IMG/VR virus record: IMGVR_UViG_3300020174_000013 | Span: 1-47,542 of that record | Direction: 5' to 3' (one strand) | Length of the DNA stretch: 47,542 nt | DNA from: a virus | Shown here: positions 39,487 through 47,542 of the stretch, one piece after another | Position numbering within the stretch: position 1 is the first letter of the stretch | Layout of the letters: each line of letters starts with the position of its first letter | Translations under genes and position numbers: made by a program | Notes under the pieces: model-generated | What the model was told of the DNA's origin: nothing | What the model saw: the letters and a program-made list of their open reading frames with translations, nothing else | Database searches by the model: none

Positions 39487-40851
39487 TTATACGTTTGACC
39501 AACTTGTTCCATTAAATACTACAACACTACTATTTGTTAAATCCCATGCTATCATTCCTTCATTGGATCCTTCTGCTGCGCTTGGCAAATCAGCATTTTC
39601 AAATGCAGGAAGTTGTAATCCAAGTATTGAGTTAAACGCTGGAAACATTACAGCGCCAGCACTTCCGCTGCCGTTGTCGCCTACATATCCGTAGAATGCA
39701 CCGCCATCATAGAAAATTTGTCCTGCTACTGGACTTGTTGGTGGTAACGTGGTTGCTAGTAGTTCTAGCCTCCCGCTTTCGATCTTAAGAGCATTGTTTG
39801 TTCCTGGGTTTACCGAAATTGTAGCAGTATTCGTTATAGATCCAACTCCTGCAACTGTCGCTGCATTTAATGTACTTAGAGCTGTTACTGTATTTCCAGT
39901 GACAGTACCTGTGTTTGCACTTATACTACCGCCTGTACTAAAGTTGGCTGCTGTACTTGTAATACTTGTTAAAATATCAAGTGTTTCTATGCTCACATCT
40001 TTTAGTGTGTTAGTGCTTGTACTTGTAGGTGCTTGATTAAATGCATCTGCTTCGAGCGCCGTTGTAGTGGTTGCACCTCTGCTTGTAACAGTTGCAAGTG
40101 TGTCAGTTTCAATTGTTAACAAACCTGTTGCATCAAATGTAAGTGTAACTTGTCCGCTTGCTGCTGTAGCTGTAATTCTTCCGCTACCAATAACATCGCT
40201 TTGTTGTAAATAGTTGTTTGAATTAATCTCAGCAATGGTTGTAAATTCACTATCATTGGTTAGTAAACTAATATTAGAACCTGTAGTTAGTGCATCGGCC
40301 GGAGTAAATGTAAACACACCGGCAGCATTATATATCAAACTACCTTGACCGCTTGCTGGATTGGTTACAACACTAAAATCAGCAAATCCTATACCGCCTG
40401 CTTCTGGTGATGCCTGCCAACTTGTTCCGTCATATTTTAATACATCATTTAAAACAGCATCGGCAACAAAAACGTCTCCGATATCATCTAGGTTGTCAAT
40501 AGCTTGAAGATCTGGTTTGTTGAGAATAAATGCAGCACTGTTTGTATCTGTTTCAGTCCAATCACTTTGTACTTGCGGAACAACAAGATTCCCATTGAGT
40601 GTTAGCGAAGTTGCAGTCATTGTAGTTGCTGACAGTGTGGTTATTGTACTAGCACCAGTTACATTTAATGTACCGCCTAAGGAAACGTTTCCGGTGGTAG
40701 ATAATGTACTACCGCTTAGTGATCCGCTTACGCTTAGACTAGTTAGGTTAGCAATGCCAACACTTGAAAAATCTAATGAGTCGCCACTAGGGATTTCTTT
40801 CAGTCTGTTACCGTCATTTGTGTCTACTACTAGTGGAAATCTATTTGCCAT
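39487..40851 (-). CDS. Tail fibre-like protein with beta repeats, 454 aa
   Basis: After MANRFPLVVDTNDGNRLKEI comes a Ser/Thr/Gly-rich beta-helix-like region with repeating TxxxLxVxGxL units (SLSVSGSLSGSTLSTTGNVS). Further on is QSDWTETDTNSAAFILNKPD, a motif common in phage fibres, then repeated T-V-T-G segments. It is probably a trimeric fibre or spike. The C-terminal QIFYDGGAFYGYVGDNGSG and AWDLTNSSVVVFNGTSWSNV are typical of fibre ends. GATAAATA lies 22 bases upstream; AGGAT is the ribosome binding site. Confidence 0.82.
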   Translation of the reverse strand: MANRFPLVVDTNDGNRLKEIPSGDSLDFSSVGIANLTSLSVSGSLSGSTLSTTGNVSLGGTLNVTGASTITTLSATTMTATSLTLNGNLVVPQVQSDWTETDTNSAAFILNKPDLQAIDNLDDIGDVFVADAVLNDVLKYDGTSWQASPEAGGIGFADFSVVTNPASGQGSLIYNAAGVFTFTPADALTTGSNISLLTNDSEFTTIAEINSNNYLQQSDVIGSGRITATAASGQVTLTFDATGLLTIETDTLATVTSRGATTTTALEADAFNQAPTSTSTNTLKDVSIETLDILTSITSTAANFSTGGSISANTGTVTGNTVTALSTLNAATVAGVGSITNTATISVNPGTNNALKIESGRLELLATTLPPTSPVAGQIFYDGGAFYGYVGDNGSGSAGAVMFPAFNSILGLQLPAFENADLPSAAEGSNEGMIAWDLTNSSVVVFNGTSWSNV

Positions 40852-40873
40852 TCTTTTATCCTATTGTTTTGTA

Positions 40874-40881
40874 TATTTATC
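40874..40881 (-). promoter_or_regulatory. T4-type late promoter element GATAAATA
   Basis: The minus strand reads CGATAAATATAC, 22 bases before the start of the 454-aa fibre gene, with seven of eight matching the T4 late consensus. Confidence 0.6.
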
Positions 40882-40887
40882 GTATAT

Positions 40888-41187
40888 TTACAATGCTGCT
40901 ATTCTTGCTTTAAATGCATCAAAATCTGCACTTGCTGCTACTTCAGTTTGCAATGTTACAATGCTAATATATCCTGGTATAATGCCGTTTACAGCGTCTA
41001 CAAGTAATGTACTATCGTCTGCAAACACACTGCCTTTGATATCAGTGTTGACTTGTCCATCTGCTAATCCTGCAATGTCTGCATAAACTTCTGTAAAGTT
41101 TTCATTGATTTTTATCATTGCATTGCGGAGGGGATCTCCCCCTCCGGTATTTGCTCCAGTGCCTACATTTATTGTTTGTTGTGCCAT
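40888..41187 (-). CDS. Small fibre-type protein, 99 aa
   Basis: The product starts MAQQTINVGTGANTGGGDPL and RNAMIKINENFTEVYADIAG, carrying the docking motif D-P-L-R-x-A-[MF]-x-K-[IV]-N-x-N-F. The rest is a mixed Ala/Thr/Val region. It overlaps the giant fibre stop by one base (TAATG), so it is coupled to it. A strong GC-rich hairpin lies 41 bases into the coding region. Probably a small accessory of the fibre complex. Confidence 0.72.
   Translation of the reverse strand: MAQQTINVGTGANTGGGDPLRNAMIKINENFTEVYADIAGLADGQVNTDIKGSVFADDSTLLVDAVNGIIPGYISIVTLQTEVAASADFDAFKARIAAL
41126..41146 (-). other. GC-rich hairpin inside the 99-aa fibre gene
   Basis: CGGAGGGG (41126-41133) pairs perfectly with CCCCTCCG (41139-41146), an eight-base stem with a five-base loop. 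It starts 41 bases after the ATG and codes for T-G-G-G-D-P-L-R, so it may simply be the consequence of Gly/Pro codons. Its GC content stands out in this AT-rich genome. Confidence 0.6.
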
Positions 41188-44100
41188 TATACTCTCCCTA
41201 CTACTACTTCAACAACACCACGTTCGCTGTCGTCTTTTGTTCCAACTGCCTTACCAATAACTTGTCCGACATTTGGTGTGTTGTTAACAATAGCATAACC
41301 TGGTACAGCACTTGTAACAAGCATGTCACCTTTGGCAACCTTACCAATAACTTTACAAGGGACTCTTCCTTGTAGTGCTACACCTATAACATGTTCGCCT
41401 TGCAATGCACTATTCATTAAGTGTGCTGGATTGGTTGTAACAACACCTGCTGCACTAGTTTGTCCTTTAGCAGTACATGCTGTGACTTCTTTATCGCCTC
41501 CAAATACAAGTACTGTTCCTGGTTCATATGTTGCATCACCTAAATAGTTCTCTGCAAGGTCGGCATATAATGCTGCTGTTGCTTCGCCATTAAATGTCGT
41601 TGCCCATACAGTATTGTATCTATTTGTACTACTACCAATACTAACACCGTTGTCAGCACCGCTGTTTGCAGGACCTATAATATTGCCAGTGTGTGTAATA
41701 CTACCTGTGATATTGATACCAACGGTACCACTAATAGTACCACTATCAAATGTAAGACCTGTTAAGCCTGTAATACTTGTACTTGTTGAACCAAGTGCAA
41801 TACTAGTGCCACCAATAGTTACATCATCATTTGCTAGTTTAGCATTTACAACACCCAAGTCTTCGAGCTCTATCCAGCCATTGGTTGATGTAAACTGTGT
41901 ACTATGGAAACTCGCCAACCCTAAGTCTGCTTGTGTAATACCAACTGCATTTACTCTTGTAGTCGCAGCATTCATATTAAGTTTGCTTTGATCTATTGCA
42001 GCACTAGCATTAATATCATTGTTAACAATAACACCAGTATTGATATTTGCTGTAATACTATTACCACTTGTATATGTAAGTCCAATATCGCCAGTTACTT
42101 CAACATTCACACTTTGTTGATTAGTTCCTACAAATGCTAAAATGTTGCTAGTGATAGGAGCGCCTGTTCCTGTAATAGTTACATCGCCGATATCATTTAG
42201 TTGATCTGTTTTTTGATCTACATATTGTTTTGTTGTAGCATCACTTGAAGCAGTTGGTGTTCCTAAGTTAGTAATACGATTACTACCCAAGTTCATGTCA
42301 CTGTTCATAATAGTTTGACTAAACCCTGGACCACCTAAACTCATTACACCTGGACCGATAACTGTACCGCCTGTAGCGCCATCTCTATCAAATCCTAAAC
42401 GTGCATCAATATAGCCTTCTGTTGCAGTTTGTGTTGGTACTGCATCGCCTTTGGCATCAGTAAACGTATCGTCGTTGCTAAACTCGTTAACACGCACACC
42501 ACGCTTAAATCCAATACCATCAATGTTTGTAAGAACAAGTGCAGCATTAAATGTAACACTACCAGTACCTTGGTCGACTGTAAAGAATCTACCTACACGG
42601 AAGAAACCATCTTGGTCAGTAAGTGTAGCAAAAACTCGACCTTTGTTGCGTTCTTGTACTTGTGCTGCACTTGCATTACCAGTACTGTCGATTGCATCGC
42701 CGGATGAAACAGGAGCAAATCCAAATGGTGAACCGTAAATACGTTCTGGATAGTTACTGGTGTTAAATCCACCAGTACCAATGTCCAACATATCGTGTCC
42801 TGTTGCTCTGTTGGTACTAATGTTAACAGTAATCTCTGCTGCTTCGCCAGATGATAATCCAGCTTTTAGTGTTATGCCACCACCATTAACCAATGTTTTA
42901 GCAAGTCCAGGATTCAATGCAGGCCAATGAATATCTGTATTAGCAACATCAGAAATCTGTATTACAGCCATTGCAACAGTGCCGCTGCCACCTGTGTATG
43001 AGTATTCTGCATAGTCATCTATCTGATAGGTTTTACCGCCCCATGTAACAATCATATCAGCATTTGCTAAACGTGTTCTTTCGGTAGCATCTAGTTGCCC
43101 GATTGCAATAAATCTACTCCCGTCTGTGCTTGTAGTTGCAGCAGTAGCACCCATTGTAATAGTTGCACTTGGTGTGGCAGCAGCTACAATATCAGTATAG
43201 TTTGAGTTTACAGTACTGTTAGCACTAAAGAAACTTTCAGTAGCGGTTATTATACTTTGATTAACACTTAAATCTGTGTATCTAAAGTTACTATCAAATG
43301 TTACCATACGCTGGTTAGCCGCTGTAGTTACTCCATCAGTGATTTGGTTACCGAATAAAATAGTACGATATACATATTCTGTAGTGTCTTGTGTAAACGT
43401 AAATGCTGTACTTGGACGAGTCGGTAGTTCTTCTGTGCCAAAGTCATCAAGCAAGAAGTTTTGCTTGTGACGTATTACAAGTTTGGTATCGTGATCAGTA
43501 TTTTCTTGTAAACCATTTGATGCTGTTCCTTCGAGTCCAGTACCAAAGTTTAACTTCCATACTTTACCATCACGCACAGGAGTACTATCATCAAATCTCG
43601 GAGTACCTGCAATACTAGCAGCCGTTATTACTCCACCGTCTACATCTGTTGTTGTAATAGTAGCATCGTTAGCAGGTGTAGCACCGCCAAGTAGTGTACC
43701 TGGAATAATGATTGTTTCGCCAGCTGCACCTGCTCCACTACCGCCGCCTGTGATATCAACACTGTAGTTGTCAGCTCGTGTTTTCTTGACTTTAAAAATA
43801 GCTGTATCGGCAGTGTATGTACCTGTAAGTCCGACTGCACTACTAGTGTCAATATCGTAACTACTTAATGTAAAGTTAGCATCACTTGCGTTTGTTATTT
43901 CATATGGTTGATACAATCCAGTATTGTGTAGTATTTCAACTTCACTTACGTTATGAGGATATTCTTTTAAATCATAAACATACATAAACAACGAATCTTC
44001 TGGTGCATCATTGTCTAGTGTTGTAACTGTTGCCGGAATACCAACATTTGTACTTGTAGGTGAAGTAATAGTTGCAGTTGTGTTGAATGTTCCTGTTGTG

Positions 44101-47100
44101 GTATGTACATACAATCTAGTAGGATCTCCACTACCATCTTCTTCACCTGTGAAACTTAGTATACCTGTTGCATTTGCTGCTCTAGTTGCAACACCGCCAC
44201 TAGTGTATGCAGTGTTGGTTGAAGAATCATATGGAGAACTTAATCCAACGTCAGTGTACAATGTAAATTCGTTAACATTTGTTACACTTACATAAAACTG
44301 CAAGCCATTTAGTTCTGTCATACCAACAACTCCAGATATTGTAACTAGATCGGCATTGGTTAGCCCATGTCCGGTTGCAGTAACTGATGCTGGACTTGCT
44401 TGTGTAACAGCGGTAATAGTAGCATTGATCAAGCCTTGTGTTAGTGTTTGTCCTGCACTGATATTTCCTGTAGACGGTGCAGCAGCTGAAAAATCTAATA
44501 TGCCATCTGCTCTAAATGTTTTTCCTGGAAATACCATATTGGCACCTAATGTAACATCTGTAGCAACTTCATCTGGATCTGCGCCTGCTGAAACCAGTCC
44601 GTAAATACCATAACTGTTGTTGCCTCCAAGACTACGTATTTGAGATCCGTCTAGTGCAAGATATCCAGTATGACAATAGTATGTAAACATACTAACAAGT
44701 TCTGCTAGTGCGTTGTTAACACATAATGCACCAAACCCTAAATCGTTGATTTGTGTAAAGTCGTTTGCTAACATACTTCTGTTACCACCACTTTGTACAA
44801 ATATGTCAACACCAGTGCTGCCAGTATACCCTCGACCAACTACAAACGTTTGAGCAAGTCCGCCGCCTGTGTATGCACTAAATGCACTAGTATTATAACC
44901 TGCTGTTAGAGCTACATCGGTATATAGTTCAACTTCATTTGGATTGATTGTAGTTTTAACATACAACGTAGCACTGTTTATTTCAACCATACCATTTACA
45001 TTACTGATTGTAATACGATCTGCATCTGAGTATGGATGTGCAGTAGTTGTGCGCATCACAGCGGTTGCTGCCTGTGTAATATTATCTATGTTGCGTGATG
45101 TACTTTCGCTTGGATTACTGGTTTCATCTAAAATAAATGTAGCAGTTCCGGTAGCTTTATCGTATGCAGATATTGTGTTAACTTGATATCTTGCACCGTT
45201 GATAAAGAACGGAAACGGTGTAGGAGGTCTTCTTACAAATAAACCTTGATCAGTTGGTGAACTTACACTAATACTAAATGCACTATTTACTGTGTCAATA
45301 GTTGCAGGCATATTACCTGCATATCCGTCAACAAACAATCCGCCTGCAAAGTTTCTGTTTGTTCCTTTTGATTGTGCAAAACTTGATCCTGTTTGACAAT
45401 AAGGCGAACGTGTTAATATTTGACCTTCTGGGTCAAGCACCATCATAAATCCGCCTTGTCTTTGTACAGTAATGTTTCTTACAATAGTACCATCATTACA
45501 CAGTAGAACATCCATTTCACTGTTGTTTAATGGAGGATTATAGTTTACATTATTAAAATATGCAACACAATCGACCAACGCATTAGATTGTGTATCTGAT
45601 TCGGTTTCTGCTGCATAATCTTCATCAAATATCTGAGCAACACTTCCTGTTCCTGCATAACCATTGCCTGAATCGTTGGCTAGTACGTTTGTGATAATAG
45701 CTTTTAGATTTGTTATTGCTGCGGCAGTTTCTGTTTCTTGTCCTGCAACGGCACCTGCATAGTATGCGCCTTGATTTGTAAGAGTGTTTTCTCTTCCACC
45801 TACACGTAAATCTTTAACAATACCGTCAACAATCAATCCAGTATCTCTACGACATTTGGTTTCGTTGTAAACCAAGGAAGGATATGTTGCATTAACATAT
45901 TCTATTGTTTCTTCTACCAGATAGGCTTTGTTGAGTTCAATCAATCTTGCAGCTTCTTTAAAGTTTCCAGGATTAGCTGTAGCATCAGTACCTACATCTG
46001 CTATTTTACTAGGATCAGAAACATAATGATATCCATATTTTCCTTGCTTGCCACTAATTGGATGTGTAAAGTGATAGCCGCCACCTGTAGTTGCAATATC
46101 AAATGTTAAGTCTGCGGCACCGCCAGCACCAATCTTACTATCATTAATAGTTATTGTTTCACCAACAATAAATCCATCGCCGCCACTTGTAATGGTTACA
46201 GTACAGGCTCCACCTGATAAAACAATAACCTGGAATGTAGCTTTTACGCCAGCACCATTAGATCCCCAATCATCTACACCTATCTGATATGTTCCTAGTG
46301 TACGTGCCGGATCATCAGCAGACACATTTGTTAGTGTTGCAGCTGGTGAATATGCTGATATAAGTCCATCAGTTACAATATCTCTATAGAAATATGTATG
46401 ATTCCATTTACTCTGCGAAACACCAGGCTTTGGACGTAGAACAACTCGTCTAAACTCATCGCCTTTGATACTTACGTTTTCAGGTAACTTAATAGGAAGG
46501 TGTTCGTAATAAATACCACTTTCAATTCTTACTGTGATTTGGTTGTTTCTAGTAATATTACCAAATTCTAGTTCTTCACCTGCAATAAACTCAATAGGTT
46601 CAACTAGGTCAACTACTACACTATCAGTAGTAACACTTGCGCCACGAGTGTAATCAGTAATAATACCTTTTGCACCTGATAGTTTCCCTACAATGATTTT
46701 ACCTTCAATAAGATCAGGATTGCCTTCACCACCTTGATCAACTGCTGCGTTTGTACCATTAGTAAATGCAAATGTATATCCTGCGCCTGTAGCTGCAAGG
46801 GCAACATCTGTTCCTGACAAAATGTCAATGATTTCATTAAAACGATCAGTGTAGGCTGTAATAACACTTGCTGAGATTGTGCCCGGTGCTGCTGTATTAG
46901 CGTCATTAAATGCACTAACCAACTGTGCTCTAACCAAAGCAATTGATGCTCGTGTAGCTGCTCCTTGATCTACTTGTGCTTTAATTGCACTTGGGTTTGC
47001 ATTGTATCTTAGGCCTGCCCAACGTGATAGATAGTTTACTGTTAATCCTGCATTAACATCAAGTCTTACAGAATCGATCATTAGTTGTACATCACGTTTA

Positions 47101-47542
47101 CAAAGTTGTATATCGTATGTTAAGTCTGCAAAGTTAACTTCAATGTAATCTTGTACAAATTCTTGTATAGAGTTTGTATTAGACACAGCTAAGTTACTAG
47201 CTGCTACTGCGGTTGCTGGACTGGTATATCCTGTAATACTATCAATAATACTATTAACAGCGCCATTGTCGTATGTTACTTGCTGTACATAAGGACCAGG
47301 TTCGTATGGAGTAGCTTCAATAATCGATTCTGCTTTAATCATAGCAGCATTAACAGATTTGTAAGCATACTGTGGCGACCTACCTTCTTGGCCAGCTGGA
47401 GCTGCTTTTTGTGAATCATCGCCAGATGTTGAAACATAAATGTTTGTTGCACTAGCATAGCCCTGTGTATCAACATAAAGTTTTGTAACAGCTTGTAAAT
47501 CATCTTTACCATTTGGAGCGCCGAACCCTTCGAGAGGATTTG
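41187..47542 (-). CDS. Giant tail fibre/structural protein, 5' end cut off by the window, at least 2118 aa
   Basis: An internal ATG lies at 47342, but the frame stays open to the window end: the upstream codons read LQAVTKLYVDTQGYASATNI and continue in the style of marine phage fibres, so the true start lies beyond 47542. The protein is beta-rich throughout, with two FCCH-like repeats (LTNADLVTISGVVGMTELNG, YSDADRITISNVNGMVEINS), Gly/Thr segments, and a C-terminal adhesin-like module (ENYLGDATYEPGTVLVFGGD, VIGVALQGRVPCKVIG) that I know from other fibres. The start of the 99-aa gene overlaps its stop. Confidence 0.85.
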   Translation of the reverse strand, partial: NPLEGFGAPNGKDDLQAVTKLYVDTQGYASATNIYVSTSGDDSQKAAPAGQEGRSPQYAYKSVNAAMIKAESIIEATPYEPGPYVQQVTYDNGAVNSIIDSITGYTSPATAVAASNLAVSNTNSIQEFVQDYIEVNFADLTYDIQLCKRDVQLMIDSVRLDVNAGLTVNYLSRWAGLRYNANPSAIKAQVDQGAATRASIALVRAQLVSAFNDANTAAPGTISASVITAYTDRFNEIIDILSGTDVALAATGAGYTFAFTNGTNAAVDQGGEGNPDLIEGKIIVGKLSGAKGIITDYTRGASVTTDSVVVDLVEPIEFIAGEELEFGNITRNNQITVRIESGIYYEHLPIKLPENVSIKGDEFRRVVLRPKPGVSQSKWNHTYFYRDIVTDGLISAYSPAATLTNVSADDPARTLGTYQIGVDDWGSNGAGVKATFQVIVLSGGACTVTITSGGDGFIVGETITINDSKIGAGGAADLTFDIATTGGGYHFTHPISGKQGKYGYHYVSDPSKIADVGTDATANPGNFKEAARLIELNKAYLVEETIEYVNATYPSLVYNETKCRRDTGLIVDGIVKDLRVGGRENTLTNQGAYYAGAVAGQETETAAAITNLKAIITNVLANDSGNGYAGTGSVAQIFDEDYAAETESDTQSNALVDCVAYFNNVNYNPPLNNSEMDVLLCNDGTIVRNITVQRQGGFMMVLDPEGQILTRSPYCQTGSSFAQSKGTNRNFAGGLFVDGYAGNMPATIDTVNSAFSISVSSPTDQGLFVRRPPTPFPFFINGARYQVNTISAYDKATGTATFILDETSNPSESTSRNIDNITQAATAVMRTTTAHPYSDADRITISNVNGMVEINSATLYVKTTINPNEVELYTDVALTAGYNTSAFSAYTGGGLAQTFVVGRGYTGSTGVDIFVQSGGNRSMLANDFTQINDLGFGALCVNNALAELVSMFTYYCHTGYLALDGSQIRSLGGNNSYGIYGLVSAGADPDEVATDVTLGANMVFPGKTFRADGILDFSAAAPSTGNISAGQTLTQGLINATITAVTQASPASVTATGHGLTNADLVTISGVVGMTELNGLQFYVSVTNVNEFTLYTDVGLSSPYDSSTNTAYTSGGVATRAANATGILSFTGEEDGSGDPTRLYVHTTTGTFNTTATITSPTSTNVGIPATVTTLDNDAPEDSLFMYVYDLKEYPHNVSEVEILHNTGLYQPYEITNASDANFTLSSYDIDTSSAVGLTGTYTADTAIFKVKKTRADNYSVDITGGGSGAGAAGETIIIPGTLLGGATPANDATITTTDVDGGVITAASIAGTPRFDDSTPVRDGKVWKLNFGTGLEGTASNGLQENTDHDTKLVIRHKQNFLLDDFGTEELPTRPSTAFTFTQDTTEYVYRTILFGNQITDGVTTAANQRMVTFDSNFRYTDLSVNQSIITATESFFSANSTVNSNYTDIVAAATPSATITMGATAATTSTDGSRFIAIGQLDATERTRLANADMIVTWGGKTYQIDDYAEYSYTGGSGTVAMAVIQISDVANTDIHWPALNPGLAKTLVNGGGITLKAGLSSGEAAEITVNISTNRATGHDMLDIGTGGFNTSNYPERIYGSPFGFAPVSSGDAIDSTGNASAAQVQERNKGRVFATLTDQDGFFRVGRFFTVDQGTGSVTFNAALVLTNIDGIGFKRGVRVNEFSNDDTFTDAKGDAVPTQTATEGYIDARLGFDRDGATGGTVIGPGVMSLGGPGFSQTIMNSDMNLGSNRITNLGTPTASSDATTKQYVDQKTDQLNDIGDVTITGTGAPITSNILAFVGTNQQSVNVEVTGDIGLTYTSGNSITANINTGVIVNNDINASAAIDQSKLNMNAATTRVNAVGITQADLGLASFHSTQFTSTNGWIELEDLGVVNAKLANDDVTIGGTSIALGSTSTSITGLTGLTFDSGTISGTVGINITGSITHTGNIIGPANSGADNGVSIGSSTNRYNTVWATTFNGEATAALYADLAENYLGDATYEPGTVLVFGGDKEVTACTAKGQTSAAGVVTTNPAHLMNSALQGEHVIGVALQGRVPCKVIGKVAKGDMLVTSAVPGYAIVNNTPNVGQVIGKAVGTKDDSERGVVEVVVGRV

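Noticed and set aside
40517-41086. 189-codon plus-strand frame spanning two fibre genes
   Set aside because: It crosses the boundary of two convincing minus-strand genes and consists of low-complexity Ser/Val/Leu sequence.
1-47542. tRNA genes, CRISPR arrays, insertion sequences, integrase or attachment sites
   Set aside because: I looked for cloverleaf arms, regularly spaced repeats and transposase or integrase motifs and found none.

Overview
The window is a gene-dense, AT-rich stretch of a T4-like marine myovirus genome. Evidence for this is a family B DNA polymerase of gp43 type, a gp44-type clamp loader, a DsbA-like protein, a gp31/GroES-like co-chaperonin, thymidylate synthase plus DHFR, PhoH, a short phage-type peptide deformylase, MazG-like pyrophosphohydrolases, NATAAATA late promoters and a block of long fibre proteins. 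The two-component spanin with an outer-membrane lipoprotein signal implies a Gram-negative host. No photosynthesis gene is present and the ferredoxin is the proteobacterial 7Fe type, so a heterotrophic marine proteobacterium is my guess, but the host is not proven. Every gene except phoH lies on the minus strand. Start and stop codons usually overlap by 1 to 35 bases, so most genes are translationally coupled. No intergenic stretch exceeds about 160 bases. I saw no tRNA, CRISPR array, insertion sequence or integrase.

Layout, left to right (transcription runs right to left). 1-5013: small membrane proteins, a cytidylyltransferase-like enzyme, DNA polymerase, a DsbA-like protein, and an unusual pair that looks GNAT-like plus ATP-grasp-like. 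5001-14495: a cluster of probable virion or head-internal proteins; six of its products begin with a short signal of the form M-[KR]-[ILM]-x-E-hydrophobic-x-E that resembles T4 capsid-targeting sequences, and two carry clear peptidoglycan-binding repeats. 14507-18727: an unknown protein, ClpA, peptide deformylase and a DnaJ/CbpA-like protein. 18771-21198: the lysis region (EF-hand membrane protein, small membrane protein, outer and inner spanins, GH19-type endolysin). 21198-22649: three unknown proteins. 22650-22806 is the only divergent intergenic region; it holds a late promoter to the left, a promoter to the right and a three-tier hairpin in the phoH leader.

23557-28732: nucleotide metabolism and replication (ThyA, DHFR, 7Fe ferredoxin, clamp loader, MazG, DEDD exonuclease) mixed with small unknown proteins. 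28766-33954: a radical SAM enzyme coupled to a nitroreductase-like protein, a second pyrophosphohydrolase, the co-chaperonin, a large cobalamin-binding-like radical SAM enzyme, and an orphan fragment of a bacterial DNA polymerase III alpha subunit. 33964-47542: fibre and other virion surface proteins, ending in a giant fibre whose 5' end runs off the window.

How it fits together: CACTTGAC-N18-type promoters, embedded in the ends of upstream genes, precede replication or metabolic genes. NATAAATA elements sit 19-27 bases before the start codons of virion, lysis-region and unknown genes. The phage carries its own protein-processing set (deformylase, ClpA unfoldase with an IGF loop, J-protein, GroES-like lid) and an iron-sulphur/radical set (ferredoxin, two radical SAM enzymes, a flavin nitroreductase-like protein). 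The most promising undescribed systems are the tagged capsid-protein cluster, the GNAT/ATP-grasp pair, the radical SAM-nitroreductase pair and the PolIII-alpha fragment coupled to a radical SAM enzyme.
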